Positions 54,989 to 64,000 of a stretch of DNA of 64,000 nucleotides are shown piece after piece (position 1 is the stretch's first letter; each line of letters opens with the position of its first letter). Source of the DNA: Budorcas taxicolor (lineage: Eukaryota > Chordata > Mammalia > Artiodactyla > Bovidae); assembly GCF_023091745.1 (NCBI RefSeq), contig NC_068910.1, positions 87,052,170-87,116,169 on the forward strand, given 5' to 3'. The notes under the pieces were generated by a model. The model did not search any database. It was given only the letters and a program-made list of their open reading frames with translations, and was not told the origin of the DNA. The position numbers were made by a program, and so were the translations under genes.

Positions 54989-55493
54989 GATCAGCTAACA
55001 AGTCTTAAATAACGCATTTTTATGAAGAAAACATAAGTGAATAAATCCTATGTGAATACTTGAGTAGATTTTATAGACCGAAAGACTCTGAATATGTAGA
55101 TTTCATAATGTTGAACATAAAGAAGACTTGTATGGCAATACAAGCTGTTTGCTTGGTTTTTAAATATACTGTCAAGGTATCTACTTTTGCTTAATCATCC
55201 TTTTCCAGATATAACCTTGGACATGCCTTCCCTCATTCCTCCAAGGAACTTTTACTGGACACTTTTAGAGCATGGGGAACATAGTGAAGACCAGGATGGC
55301 ATACTTTTCCTGACTTCATAGAGATGAATAAATGAATATGTTCTTTAGCCTTACCATGAGCTCATCCCAAATTTTTTCCATGAATCACAGACTCCTCCCT
55401 CTTCACAATTTTGTTAAGGGTCCCTGCTGAATTGGGCTCACCAGTTAATTGTGTGTTATCTCATTTTGTCATGATCATATGTGTGACTTTTTT
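54989..55493. other. Unique stretch
   Basis: No recognised feature. Confidence 0.4.
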
Positions 55494-55502
55494 GGGGACC
55501 AT

Positions 55503-55595
55503 GCTGTGTGGCTTGCAGCACCAGGGATCAAACCATACTTTCGGTAATGGAAACATGGAGTCTTGACCACTGGACCACCAAGGAATCCTCACATT
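55503..55595 (-). mobile_element. CHR-type tRNA SINE fragment
   Basis: CACCAGGGATCAAACCATAC, then GAGTCTTGACCACTGGACCACC, is the antisense CHR head. The exact duplication TGACTTTTT (55494-55502 and 55596-55604) bounds it. Confidence 0.82.
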
Positions 55596-55604
55596 TGACT
55601 TTTT

Positions 55605-56104
55605 AAATACAATGATCTGCAGTATACATAAACTTTGGGGCTACTCTCCATTAGGCTGCGGCAATTCAGAGATAATGCAATAAAGGTCATTATCTGTGGA
55701 AATCCCTTTCATTATCATTTTGTTATGATTTATATTGTGGTGGGTTCTCTTTTTAAGGGCAGAAGCTCCCTCAGGGAGATAATATATGAATCTTAGCTTT
55801 AAGCACTTAATTTTCCCCTTGATATAGAGTGGCTCTGGAATTTCATGCTTCAGATAGGAGTTGAAAGTTTTAATTTATAATTTTATTATTATAGAGCAGT
55901 GAGTTGAGATGAGGGAATCTCTATTTTTCAGTCACCATGTGATGGTTAATATTTCCTACTGTAAGAAGCCATATTTGCCAAGATAATTTAATTTTACAAT
56001 ATTTACTTTTTGTCACTGAATGATGTGTACAAATAAAAATAAGCCATAGACTAAAAGGTCCTTTCATATTTATAAATGAAGTAAGTAAATTCTTTTTTGG
56101 CAAA
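55605..56104. other. Unique stretch
   Basis: No recognised feature. Confidence 0.4.
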
Positions 56105-56640
56105 CGTTACAAATCATTTTTTTTTATTGTGATAAAAACACAGAACTTGAGATCTATTCTTTTTACAGACTTTTAAGTGTATAATACAGGATTTTAACTA
56201 TAAGCATGATATTATATGAAAGTGAAAATCACTCAGTTGTGTCTGACTCTTTGTGACCCCATGGACATACCGTCCATGGAATTCTCCAGGCCAGAATACT
56301 GGAGTGGGTAGCCTTTCCCTTCTCCAGGGATTTTCCCAACCTAGGGATTGAACCCAGGTCTCCAGCATTGCAGGCAGATTCTTTACCAGCTGAGCCACAA
56401 GGGAATCCTACTGGAGTGGGTAGCCCATCCCTTCTCCATCAGATCTTGCCAACCCAGGAATCGAACAGGGTGCTCCTGCATTGCGGGTGGATTCCTTACC
56501 AACTGAGCTATCAGGGAAGCCCATGATGTTATATAGTGGATCTTTAAATCCATTGAACAGCAATTCCCATTTTCCCCTGCCACCAGCCCATGGCAACCAC
56601 CATTTTTCCTTCTGTTTCTGTGAGTTTGACTAATTTAGAT
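56105..56640 (-). mobile_element. L1M 3' UTR, antisense, split by a SINE
   Basis: TTTATTGTGATAAAAACACAG with TTTTAAGTGTATAATACAGG on the left, and CACCAGCCCATGGCAACCACCA on the right, are two sides of one L1M 3' region. Confidence 0.65.
56218..56521 (-). mobile_element. Dimeric Bov-tA-type SINE (two tRNA heads)
   Basis: Antisense. A full Bov-tA (56218-56408) is followed by a second tRNA head with a short BovA stub (56409-56521). One duplication (CATGATATTATAT / CATGATGTTATAT at 56205-56217 and 56522-56534) surrounds both units, so they inserted together. Confidence 0.9.
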
Positions 56641-56872
56641 GGTCATATAAGTGACTCTTTGGTAAAGAATTCGCCTGCAATGCGGGAGCGCCCGGTTTGA
56701 TTCCTGGGTTGGAAAGATCCGATGGAGAAGGGATAGGCTACCCCCTCCAGTATTATTGGGCTTCCCTTGTGGCTCAGCTGGTAAAGAATCCACCTGCAAT
56801 GAGGAAGACCTGGGTTCGATCCCTGAGTTGGGAAGGTCCCCTAGAAGAGGGCATGGCAACCCACTGCAGTCT
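56640..56872 (+). mobile_element. Dimeric Bov-tA-type SINE, opposite orientation
   Basis: Sense. A tRNA head plus BovA stub (to CCCTCCAGTATTATTGG) is followed directly by a second tRNA head (GGCTTCCCTTGTGGCTCAGC) and a BovA part. It has the same head-stub-head order as 56218-56521, only 118 bp away and inverted. Confidence 0.85.
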
Positions 56873-57690
56873 ATTTGTTGCCATCTCTTCCTGTTGAATG
56901 CTTCATGCATTTTATGTTACTCCCTATAGATTGTCAAGCATGTACTACCCACTAATTCTAGTTTATCTTTCTTCTCCAATGACCAGTGTGTTTTCCTTTT
57001 CTCCTTTATCTGACCCTCTCTTTCTTCTTTTTGGAATAATTGCTCGCTGCTTACAAAGAGTGCCTTGAACGCTAAATCTATAATTCAAGCACTGATTTTT
57101 AAACAGAATCCAAGAGTTGTATTTGAGGCTGGTCCGATGGTGTATCTGCCATATGCCATTGAAATAATCCATTGTTTATCACTGTTTTATTTTGTTTTTA
57201 TACAGTTTTGTACTACTTGGGTGTGATATGGCACTGTTAGCTTATCCACTTCGAAATTAACCATACCAGCTGGAGAAGTGTAATTTAGAGGGGTAGCACA
57301 TGGATCTGTGAATGATGACATCTTGAGTGTGTTCTGAGGGTGTCTCATGTTTCTGTATATCCTAGTTTCACCCAAATAAAGCATGAAAATTAGTATACAT
57401 ATCCATACTCGCTCCCGTACATATGCATAAAAATTTTTGCATTGTTTAGGTTTCTCTGAAATGTCAAGAGAATGAAAACAATAGTATATGTAATTCCTTT
57501 AAATCATAGCAAGTGTATGGTATTTAAATATATTCAAGCATAGAATGGTATCTAAATAATATCTGGGTGGTTATTTCCAATATTCTTTTCCACAGTTTTG
57601 CCTCATTTTGCTGTCAATTGTTTGTTTCTCTGCCTCCTTCCTTTCATTGTTCCTTCCTTATTCTCCTTCATTTACACATATTTACTGAAC
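56873..57690. other. Unique stretch
   Basis: No recognised feature. Confidence 0.4.
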
Positions 57691-57694
57691 ATCA

Positions 57695-58240
57695 ACTGTG
57701 ACCCAGAAATTTCTATGATGAATACGATAGTCAAGGAAATGTTTTATAGATGGGACACACATATAAAAGCACATGCATAATGAAAGATCTGATTTTTAAT
57801 AGTAGTAAGTTTTATAGAGAAAAGTTGTTGTGTGACAGAGATAGATGGATGACACTGGAATAATTATTTCCCTTTAGAAAGTCAAATAAGACACCTCTAA
57901 GGAGGTAGCATTTGAGTTGACACCTAAATGATAAAAACCACCCAACCACAGTGGGACTGGGGGCTCGGTATTCTATACAAACAGCATCTGTGAGCTTTTG
58001 TGGGGTGTAAGGAGCATAAAACAATCCAGGAACAGTTACTGAGGGAAAAGCAAAAGGACATGAGCTCAGAGAGGTAGGCAGAGTTCAGAGAGGTAGGCAG
58101 AGTTCCGTTCACATATGGTGATGAAGGTCGTGGGGAATGGGTTAGGCTTTATTTCAACTGTAACAGGAAACTATTCGAAAGTTTTAGGCAGGAAAGTGAT
58201 ATGGTTTGACTTGCATCTTAAGAAGATCCTTATGGCTGCT
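57695..58240 (-). repeat. L2 LINE, antisense
   Basis: TTTACTGAACATCAACTGTGACCC near 57680-57705, GTAGCATTTGAGTTGACACC and the GATATGGTTTGACTTGCAT end follow antisense L2. A 19-bp unit is tandemly duplicated at 58066-58103. Confidence 0.6.
58066..58103. repeat. Exact 19-bp tandem duplication
   Basis: TCAGAGAGGTAGGCAGAGT occurs twice head to tail without mismatch. Confidence 0.95.
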
Positions 58241-59140
58241 GCATACCAAATGATAAGGGCAAAGAATGGAAGCAAGAACTGGGAACACTTAAATGCTTTG
58301 TCCTAGACTACAAAGTGAATCACAGAACTAGAACTTTTTCTTCCTGACTCAAAGTCCAGTTCTCTGTATTATCACCTTGTGACCTCATCATTTTATACTT
58401 ATTTTTCTATTGTCTTGTCCTCCAGACAAGATCTTCTTTCCTCTCTTAACTCTTCTAGCAGTTACTCAGTTTTTAATTCATTTTTCTTGACCTTGCCTAA
58501 TTATAGAAGCATGTTATACTGTTTCTATTAAGGTATGCCCTTTAGTGAGGGTATGTTTTGTGCGTCTGTTGTATCTTTAATTATATGTAAAAACATGGTT
58601 CTAGGATAAAACTGAACAGATTAATACTCTTCCTGCTAATAGAGAACACTGAGAAATAGTGCAGTCATAGAGAAACACTAATTTTTAGTGATTACAAGTG
58701 CTCTGTATCAATGGCATCCACTGATTCTATTTACTTTTTCCAGGGAAAAAGGATTACTTTTATAAAATAACTCTTGTCTATAGAAATGTGGCATAATACA
58801 TATATAGTTTAAAAAGTGGAAATTTTAGATGAAAAATATATATTATGTAGCCATCTTATTTTAAAGTAGAACAAAATAAAACTGCTGCCAATATCCACAG
58901 TAAAAAAAATAATTTTTCCCCTTGTTTTGCTTATCCATTTAGTTCTTAATTCAGCAAATCCTTATGGGGTAATTTGTGTGTGCTAGAGATGAAAGCTCTC
59001 ACCTTTCTTTGACTTCTGAAGTGCTAATCTTTCTTAGTTTGTCCATTTCTTACTTTTCTGGATGATTTACTTTCTTGATTTATGTATTCTTGCAATTTAG
59101 TTATGGTGTTCTTGCATATCTCTGCTAGAGTGAAGATTTT
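58241..59140. other. Mostly unique stretch
   Basis: A weak MIR tail is possible at 58305-58375. No gene is recognised. Confidence 0.35.
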
Positions 59141-59214
59141 CATCCTGACCCAGGGATCGAACTTGAGTCTCCCACATTGCAGGCAGACTCTACCAACTGA
59201 GTCATCAGGGAAGG
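59141..59214 (-). mobile_element. tRNA-head fragment of Bov-tA
   Basis: GACCCAGGGATCGAACTTGAG to CATCAGGGAAG is the antisense tRNA-derived head only. Confidence 0.75.
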
Positions 59215-59560
59215 ACACAATGTTAAATGTCAAGCTTACTGCTAGTTCTGCTTGTGATTCCTTTGTTTTCAAGTTGTAATGATAATGCTTCTTCCAGTCA
59301 CTGGTTCTGGACTTGAAATAGTTTTTTCTCTCTGATAAGGACACTACATTAGAATCCTACCCTTGAACCATAATTTCACATCTGGCTCAGACTTCTCTGC
59401 ACATTCCTTACTTCAGACACTTCTGTCTTGCGTTCACTTCATCCCATAGGATATCATTCAGGTGTTGGGACAGTACTTCCTGCCTGTGTAACCCAAGAGA
59501 GATTCCAACATCTTTTCTGTGATCTGTCACTTACTCAAAGCAACTCACTACAATCGGCTG
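59215..59560. other. Unique stretch
   Basis: No recognised feature. Confidence 0.4.
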
Positions 59561-59562
59561 GT

Positions 59563-59790
59563 TTTCCAGTCCCTCCAGATGGCGCTATTGGTAAAGTACT
59601 CGCTTGCCAATGCAGGAGAGATAAGACACGCAGGTTCGATTCCTGGGTTGGAAAGATCCCCCAGAGAAGGGCATGGCAACCCACTCCAGTATTCTGGCCT
59701 GGAGAATCCCATGGACAGAGGATCCTGGTGGTCTACAGTCCGTAGGGTCACAAAGAGTCTCACATGACTGAAGCAATTGAGCACACACAC
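59563..59790 (+). mobile_element. Bov-tA SINE, sense
   Basis: Head with a good B-box (GGTTCGATTCC near 59633), BovA body, and a CACACACATGCATGCAT tail instead of a simple A-run. Confidence 0.9.
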
Positions 59791-60365
59791 ATGCATGCAT
59801 AATACACGCACTGGCGTTTCTAAGATCACAAATAACTTTCTATTTGGCATATTCAATGCGCATTCATCAGGGGTCCCAGTCTGTTCTGCTTTTTTGCATG
59901 CTTGTCTTCTCTAACCCAGTGTTTTGCTGGTTCTCCTCTCTTGCCTGCTTCTTCCATAGACTTCTTCCATATGACTCATCCTTTAAAGTCAGTGTTTCTC
60001 AGGATTCTATCCCTGAATCATTTGCCATTTCAAATATCTAGTGGCAAATCTTGTCCTCTCTTTTATTTCAACCCCTACACCCCAGCCTTAATCCTCATTC
60101 TCTAGATTCATATATCCAGTTTTCTGTCAACCACTCTTCAGCTTCTTGAAGCTACTATTTCAGAAACTGAATGTGTCAGCTTCTCTCAAAATTTCTCCTT
60201 TTTCTATACTTCCTGTTTAATTAACATCCTCTTCCACAGTTCTGTATCTACACAGTGATAGGTTCTGATAATTTTAATGCCTAAGTACTTCTTGCCATTT
60301 TCTGCTCCTTCCTTTTGTCTCCACTACCTCAATTCTGACTAGACCATCAGAGTGGAAAGAAAGCG
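59791..60365. other. Unique stretch
   Basis: No recognised feature. Confidence 0.4.
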
Positions 60366-60369
60366 GTAA

Positions 60370-60518
60370 GTGTTAATTGCTCAGTGGTGTCTGACTCTTT
60401 GTGACCCCATGGACTGTAGCCCGCCAGGCTCCTCTGTCCATGGGATGCTCCAGGCAAGAATACTGGAGTCGGTTGCCATTTCCTCCTCCAGAGGATCTTC
60501 CCAACCCAAGGACTGAAA
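60370..60518 (-). mobile_element. Truncated Bov-tA
   Basis: Antisense BovA body ending at ATCTTCCCAACCCAAGGA. The tRNA head is missing. Confidence 0.85.
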
Positions 60519-60599
60519 TGATCTTCTTACTCGTTTTCCTGCCTCTAATTTTTCACCTTCAAGCCCATCCTCTAAAGAACTGATGCAAAACTCTATTTA

Positions 60600-61140
60600 A
60601 GATGTCAATAACACTAAGTAAGGCTGTTCTTCATTATCTACAGACTAAATTTCAAACTCCTTTGATAATACATACAAGCTATTCATGATCTTACCTATCC
60701 AGCTTCATTGCTTACAATCACTTCCTGGAATTCTGGTTCAGCAAGACCAAATTACTTGTGATTTTCTATAACTTTTTCCTCATGTTTGTGTCTTTGGTCC
60801 TGTGGTCTATTTACTTGGAGACTTCCCTTCCCTTACCTGGCTGGCTTCCCCCTTTTATCTGCCTTCATGGACAGCCGCCTGCTATTCATCTTCAGTTTAA
60901 TGTCATTTCTTCTAGCATAACCACTGTAACACTGGCATTCCTGTTCAGCCTCCTCCTGCCATGCTGAGCTAGATGTCCTTCAGCTCTACTCCAAGGTACT
61001 GTGTGCATATCTGTATTGTCTTAGTTTTCTATTTATGTGTCATAACTTATTTTGCATTCTTGGTGGTACCTGGCTTACCACTAATCATGAATCATGGCTC
61101 AGTAAATACTTACATGTTGCTCAATTTTCAAGTAAGCTCT
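60600..61140 (+). repeat. Diverged L2 LINE, sense
   Basis: AAGCTATTCATGATCTTACC, CTTCATTGCTTACAATCAC and GGCTCAGTAAATACTTAC follow the sense L2 3' order, with high divergence. Confidence 0.5.
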
Positions 61141-61201
61141 TTAAAGAGGCAAGATGAATGCTGTTACTCTCGTGGCATTAGTTTTTCCCATCCTTTATTA
61201 A

Positions 61202-61271
61202 TTCTTTAGAAAATTCTTTCCTATTCTTTAGAAAATTTAGAATTTTCTAAATTCTTTACTAAATTTAGTAA
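61202..61271. repeat. Cluster of perfect short palindromes
   Basis: Two perfect inverted repeats lie within 45 bp: 11-bp arms around a 3-nt loop at 61227-61251, and the 16-bp palindrome TTACTAAATTTAGTAA at 61256-61271. The direct repeat TTCTTTAGAAAATT also occurs here. Confidence 0.85.
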
Positions 61272-61690
61272 GTTTAGCAGCTTACTAAATATTTTGGGAA
61301 CAGTTGTATTGGGAGATTTATTTTGCTATGGAAGACAGTTTTAGAAATTTTGAATAAAATCAAATCTTTCAAATGATATAAATTTTGTTTCTTTTCTAAG
61401 TTTGTGTTTTCACCAACTATAGTTAATAAATAGTCATCAAAAAGATGACAATCTTCTTTTTGAAAATTATCTTTATTTCAAAGGAATTAACAGGATATAA
61501 CTTTTCTTGAAATATTTATTTTTATTATTAATCATGCTACCAATTCATTGCATAATCCTGATACTGGATAACTTTCTTAATGTTTGTATTTCTTTTCTAT
61601 TAACTACTAATTCCTAATAATAATTATTAAGGCTAATAGGACATCCAACCTAGAAATTATGTAATAGAAGCTGTTTTTAATAGTATATAG
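61272..61690. other. Unique AT-rich stretch
   Basis: No recognised feature. Confidence 0.4.
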
Positions 61691-63111
61691 ATGATGCTAT
61701 GAAAGTGCTGCACTCAATATGCCAGCAAATTTGGACAACTCAGCAGTGGCCACAGGACTGGAAAAGGTCAGTTTTCATTCCAATCCCAAAGAAAGGCAAT
61801 GCCAAAGAATGCTCAAACTACTGCACAATTGCACTCATCTCACATGCTAGTAAAGTAATGCTCAAAATTCTCCAAGCCAGGCTTCAGCAATACATGAACT
61901 GAGAACTTCCTGATTTTCAAGCTGGTTTTAGAAAAGGCAGAGGAACAGAGATCAAACTGCCAACATCTGCTGGATCATGGAAAAAGCAAGAGAGTTCCAG
62001 AAAAACATCTATTTCTGTGTTATTGACTATGCCAAAGCCTTTGACTGTGTGGATCACAATAAACTGTGGAAAATTCTGAAAGAGATGGGAATATCAGACC
62101 ACCTGACCTGCCTCTTGAGAAATCTGTATGCAGGTCAGGAAGCAACAGTTAGAAATGGACGTGGAACAACAGACTGGTTCCAAGTAGAAAAAGGAGTATG
62201 TAAAGGCTGTATATTGTCACCCTGCTTATTTAACTTCTATGCAGAGTACATCATGAGAAATGCTGGGCTGATAGAAACACAAGCTGGAATCAAGATTGCA
62301 GGGAGAAATATCAATAACCTCAGATATGCACATGACACCACCCTTATGGCAGAAAGTGAAGAGGAGCTAAAAAGCCTCTTGATGAAAGTGAAAGAGGAGA
62401 GTGAAAAAGTTGGCTTAAAGCTCAACATTCAGAAAACGAAGATCATGGCATCTGGTCCCATCACTTCATGGGAAATAGATGGGGAAACAGTGGAAACAGT
62501 GCCATATTTTTTGGGGGGGAGGCTCCAAAATCACTGCAGATGGTGATTGCAGCCATGAAATTAAAAGACGCTTACTCCTTGGAAGAAAAGTTATGACCAA
62601 CTTAGATAACATATTGAAAAGCAGAGACATTACTTTGCTGACTAAGGTCCGTCTAGTCAAGGCTATGGTTTTCCCAGTGGTCATGTATGGATGTGAGAGT
62701 CAGATTGTGAAGAAAGATGAGCGCTGAAGAATTGATGTTTTTGAACTGTGGTGTTGGAGAAGACTCTTGAGAGTCCCTTGGACTGCAAGGAGATCCAACC
62801 AGTCCATTCTAGAGGAGATTAGCCCTGGGTGTTCTTTGGAAGGAATGATGCTAAAGCTGAAACTCCAGTACTTTGGCCACCTCATGCGAAGAGTTGACTC
62901 ATTGGAAAAGACTCTGATGCTGGGAGGGATTGGGGGCAGGAGAAGGGGACGACAGAGGATGAGATGACTGGATGGCATCACTGACTCGATGGACATGAAT
63001 CTGAGTGAACTCGGGAGTTGGTGATGGACAGGGAGGCCTGGCGTGCTGTGATTCATGGGGTCGCAAAGAGTTGAACATGACTGAGCAACTGAACTGAACT
63101 GAACTGAACTG
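61691..63111 (+). mobile_element. BovB, sense, 5'-truncated (1.4 kb)
   Basis: Sense BovB from the reverse transcriptase N-terminal region (VLHSICQQIW) to a multi-unit ACTGA tail (63085-63111). A G-run at 62513-62519 and other changes break the frame. Flanking TTAATAGTATATAG / TTAATGTATACAG may be a diverged duplication. Confidence 0.94.
61977..62546 (+). pseudogene. BovB reverse transcriptase fragment with mutated active site
   Basis: An open frame of about 189 codons from the BovB reverse transcriptase. It has the palm block KAFDCVDHNKLW, which carries one catalytic Asp. Next come the CLLRNLYAGQEATVR region and the FNFYAEYIM block. In place of the catalytic Y-A-D-D it reads Y-A-H-D (His codon 62331-62333), a change expected to abolish polymerase activity. 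An upstream frame (61699-61902) covers the preceding RT region up to an in-frame stop. Downstream, a G-rich insertion near 62513 shifts the frame before the C-terminal part. It is therefore a dead copy despite good sequence preservation. Confidence 0.88.
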
Positions 63112-63211
63112 ATTAATGTATACAGTGAGTATGTAAACCCTCAATTTTTAATGTGATACTATTTATTTATTAAATGTTGTCTTCAAAGCACTGTCCTTGA
63201 ATTTTTTATCT

Positions 63212-63872
63212 ATCAGTTCAGTTCAGTCACTCAGTCATATCTGACTCATTGCAACCCCATGGACTGCAGCATGCCAGGCTTCCCTGCTTATCACCAACTC
63301 CTGGAGCTTGCTCAAACTTATGTCCATTGAGTCAGTGATGCCATCCAACCATCTCATCCTCTGTCGTCCCCTTCTCCTCCTGCCTTCAATCTTTCACAGC
63401 ATCAGGGTCTTTTCTAACAAGTCAGTTCTTTGTATAAGTCAGCCAAAGTATTGGAACTTCAGCTTCAGCATCAGTCCTTCCAATGACTATTCAGGACTGA
63501 TTTCCTATAGGGCTGACTGGTTGGATCCCCTTGCTGTCCAAGGGACCCTCAAGAGTCTTCTCCAACACCACAGTTCAAAATCATAATTCTTTGGCTTTTA
63601 ACTTTCTTTATGGTCCAGCTCTCACACCCATATATGGCTACTAAAAAACCATAGCTTTGACTATATGAACCTTTGTCAGCCAAGAAATGTCTCTGTTTTT
63701 TAATATGTTGTCTAGGTTGGTCATAGGTTTTCTTTCAAGGAGCAAGCATCTTTTAATTTCATGACTGCAGTCACCATCTGCAGTGATTTTGGAGCCCAGG
63801 AAAATAAAGTCTCTCACTGTTTCTATTGTTTCCCCATTTATTTGGGGATTGGACTGGATGCCATGATCTTAG
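63212..63872 (-). mobile_element. BovB, antisense, 5'-truncated
   Basis: From the CAGTT tail to the SGPIT-type block. Exact 8-bp duplication TTTTATCT (63204-63211 and 63873-63880). It faces the sense BovB at 61691-63111 tail to tail, 100 bp apart. Confidence 0.92.
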
Positions 63873-63880
63873 TTTTATCT

Positions 63881-64000
63881 CTAATAACTCTTTTAATTTG
63901 ATCATAGACAATAAAGTGTTATTATCTTTATTTTACAAATGTGGTAATCCATATATGCAACCAACAAGTAAAGTGGCCAAACATACCTGTCATGGACTGA
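63881..64000. other. Right-hand edge, possible MIR remnant
   Basis: ATCTTTATTTTACAAATGTGG, then AGTAAAGTGGCCAAACAT, faintly recalls sense MIR. Too weak to call. Confidence 0.3.

Noticed and set aside
15393..59790. tRNA gene candidates at the many GGTTCGA-type boxes
   Set aside because: Each lies in a Bov-tA or CHR SINE head, followed by SINE body rather than a tRNA 3' half, and most are flanked by SINE duplications.
61699..62727. Possible multi-exon RT-like gene
   Set aside because: The fragments are collinear BovB broken by stops and a G-run, with a BovB tail at 63111. There are no introns.

Overview
This window is mammalian, and the repeats point to a ruminant of the cattle/sheep/goat group (Bovidae or close pecorans). 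Three kinds of element together identify it: many BovB (RTE-type) LINE copies, tRNA-Glu/BovB chimeric SINEs (Bov-tA), and Bov-A2 SINEs ending in a GCA-repeat tail. Older pan-mammalian repeats (L1M, L2, MIR, MER5A, an MLT1-like LTR) and a mariner copy lie beneath them. I cannot fix the species from the sequence alone. I found no host protein-coding gene, exon, tRNA, rRNA, CRISPR array or prokaryotic feature. Every ORF longer than about 140 codons that I checked is a fragment of a transposable element, most often BovB or L1 reverse transcriptase.

Layout. 0.1-4.4 kb: an ancient L1 split by a BovB (itself carrying a Bov-A2) and by a young 5'-inverted L1. 5.5-7.1 kb: BovB, MIR and old L1 pieces, one of them 5'-inverted. 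8.0-13.7 kb: a dense BovB pile with elements nested inside one another. 14.2-20 kb: antisense ancient L1 carrying a mariner (17.07-19.32 kb), into which a Bov-tA and a BovB later jumped. 21.36-25.96 kb: one large BovB insertion with an inverted 5' end, containing a complete nested L1 insertion that also has an inverted 5' end. 27-35 kb: further BovB, SINE and L2 copies. 35.1-38.6 kb: antisense L1 layers with SINEs. 38.6-61 kb: sparser, with SINEs, MIR, L2, an MLT1-like LTR, MER5A and the longest apparently unique stretches. 61.7-63.9 kb: two more BovB copies.

How the pieces relate. BovB and L1 supply two separate target-primed reverse transcription machineries. It is established that Bov-tA and Bov-A2 SINEs share the BovB 3' end and are thought to be moved by BovB. 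Many insertions here keep clear target-site duplications (TSDs), so their order can be read directly from the nesting. All autonomous elements seen are truncated, frameshifted, stop-containing or mutated at a catalytic residue. The window is best read as an intergenic or intronic retrotransposon graveyard. The more unusual points are a TSD-supported 5' inversion in BovB, an L1 combining a 5' inversion with a candidate 3' transduction, a 72-bp L1 insertion, two dimeric tRNA-SINEs in mirror orientation, and one strong CTCF-like motif. I did not find a new multi-gene system.
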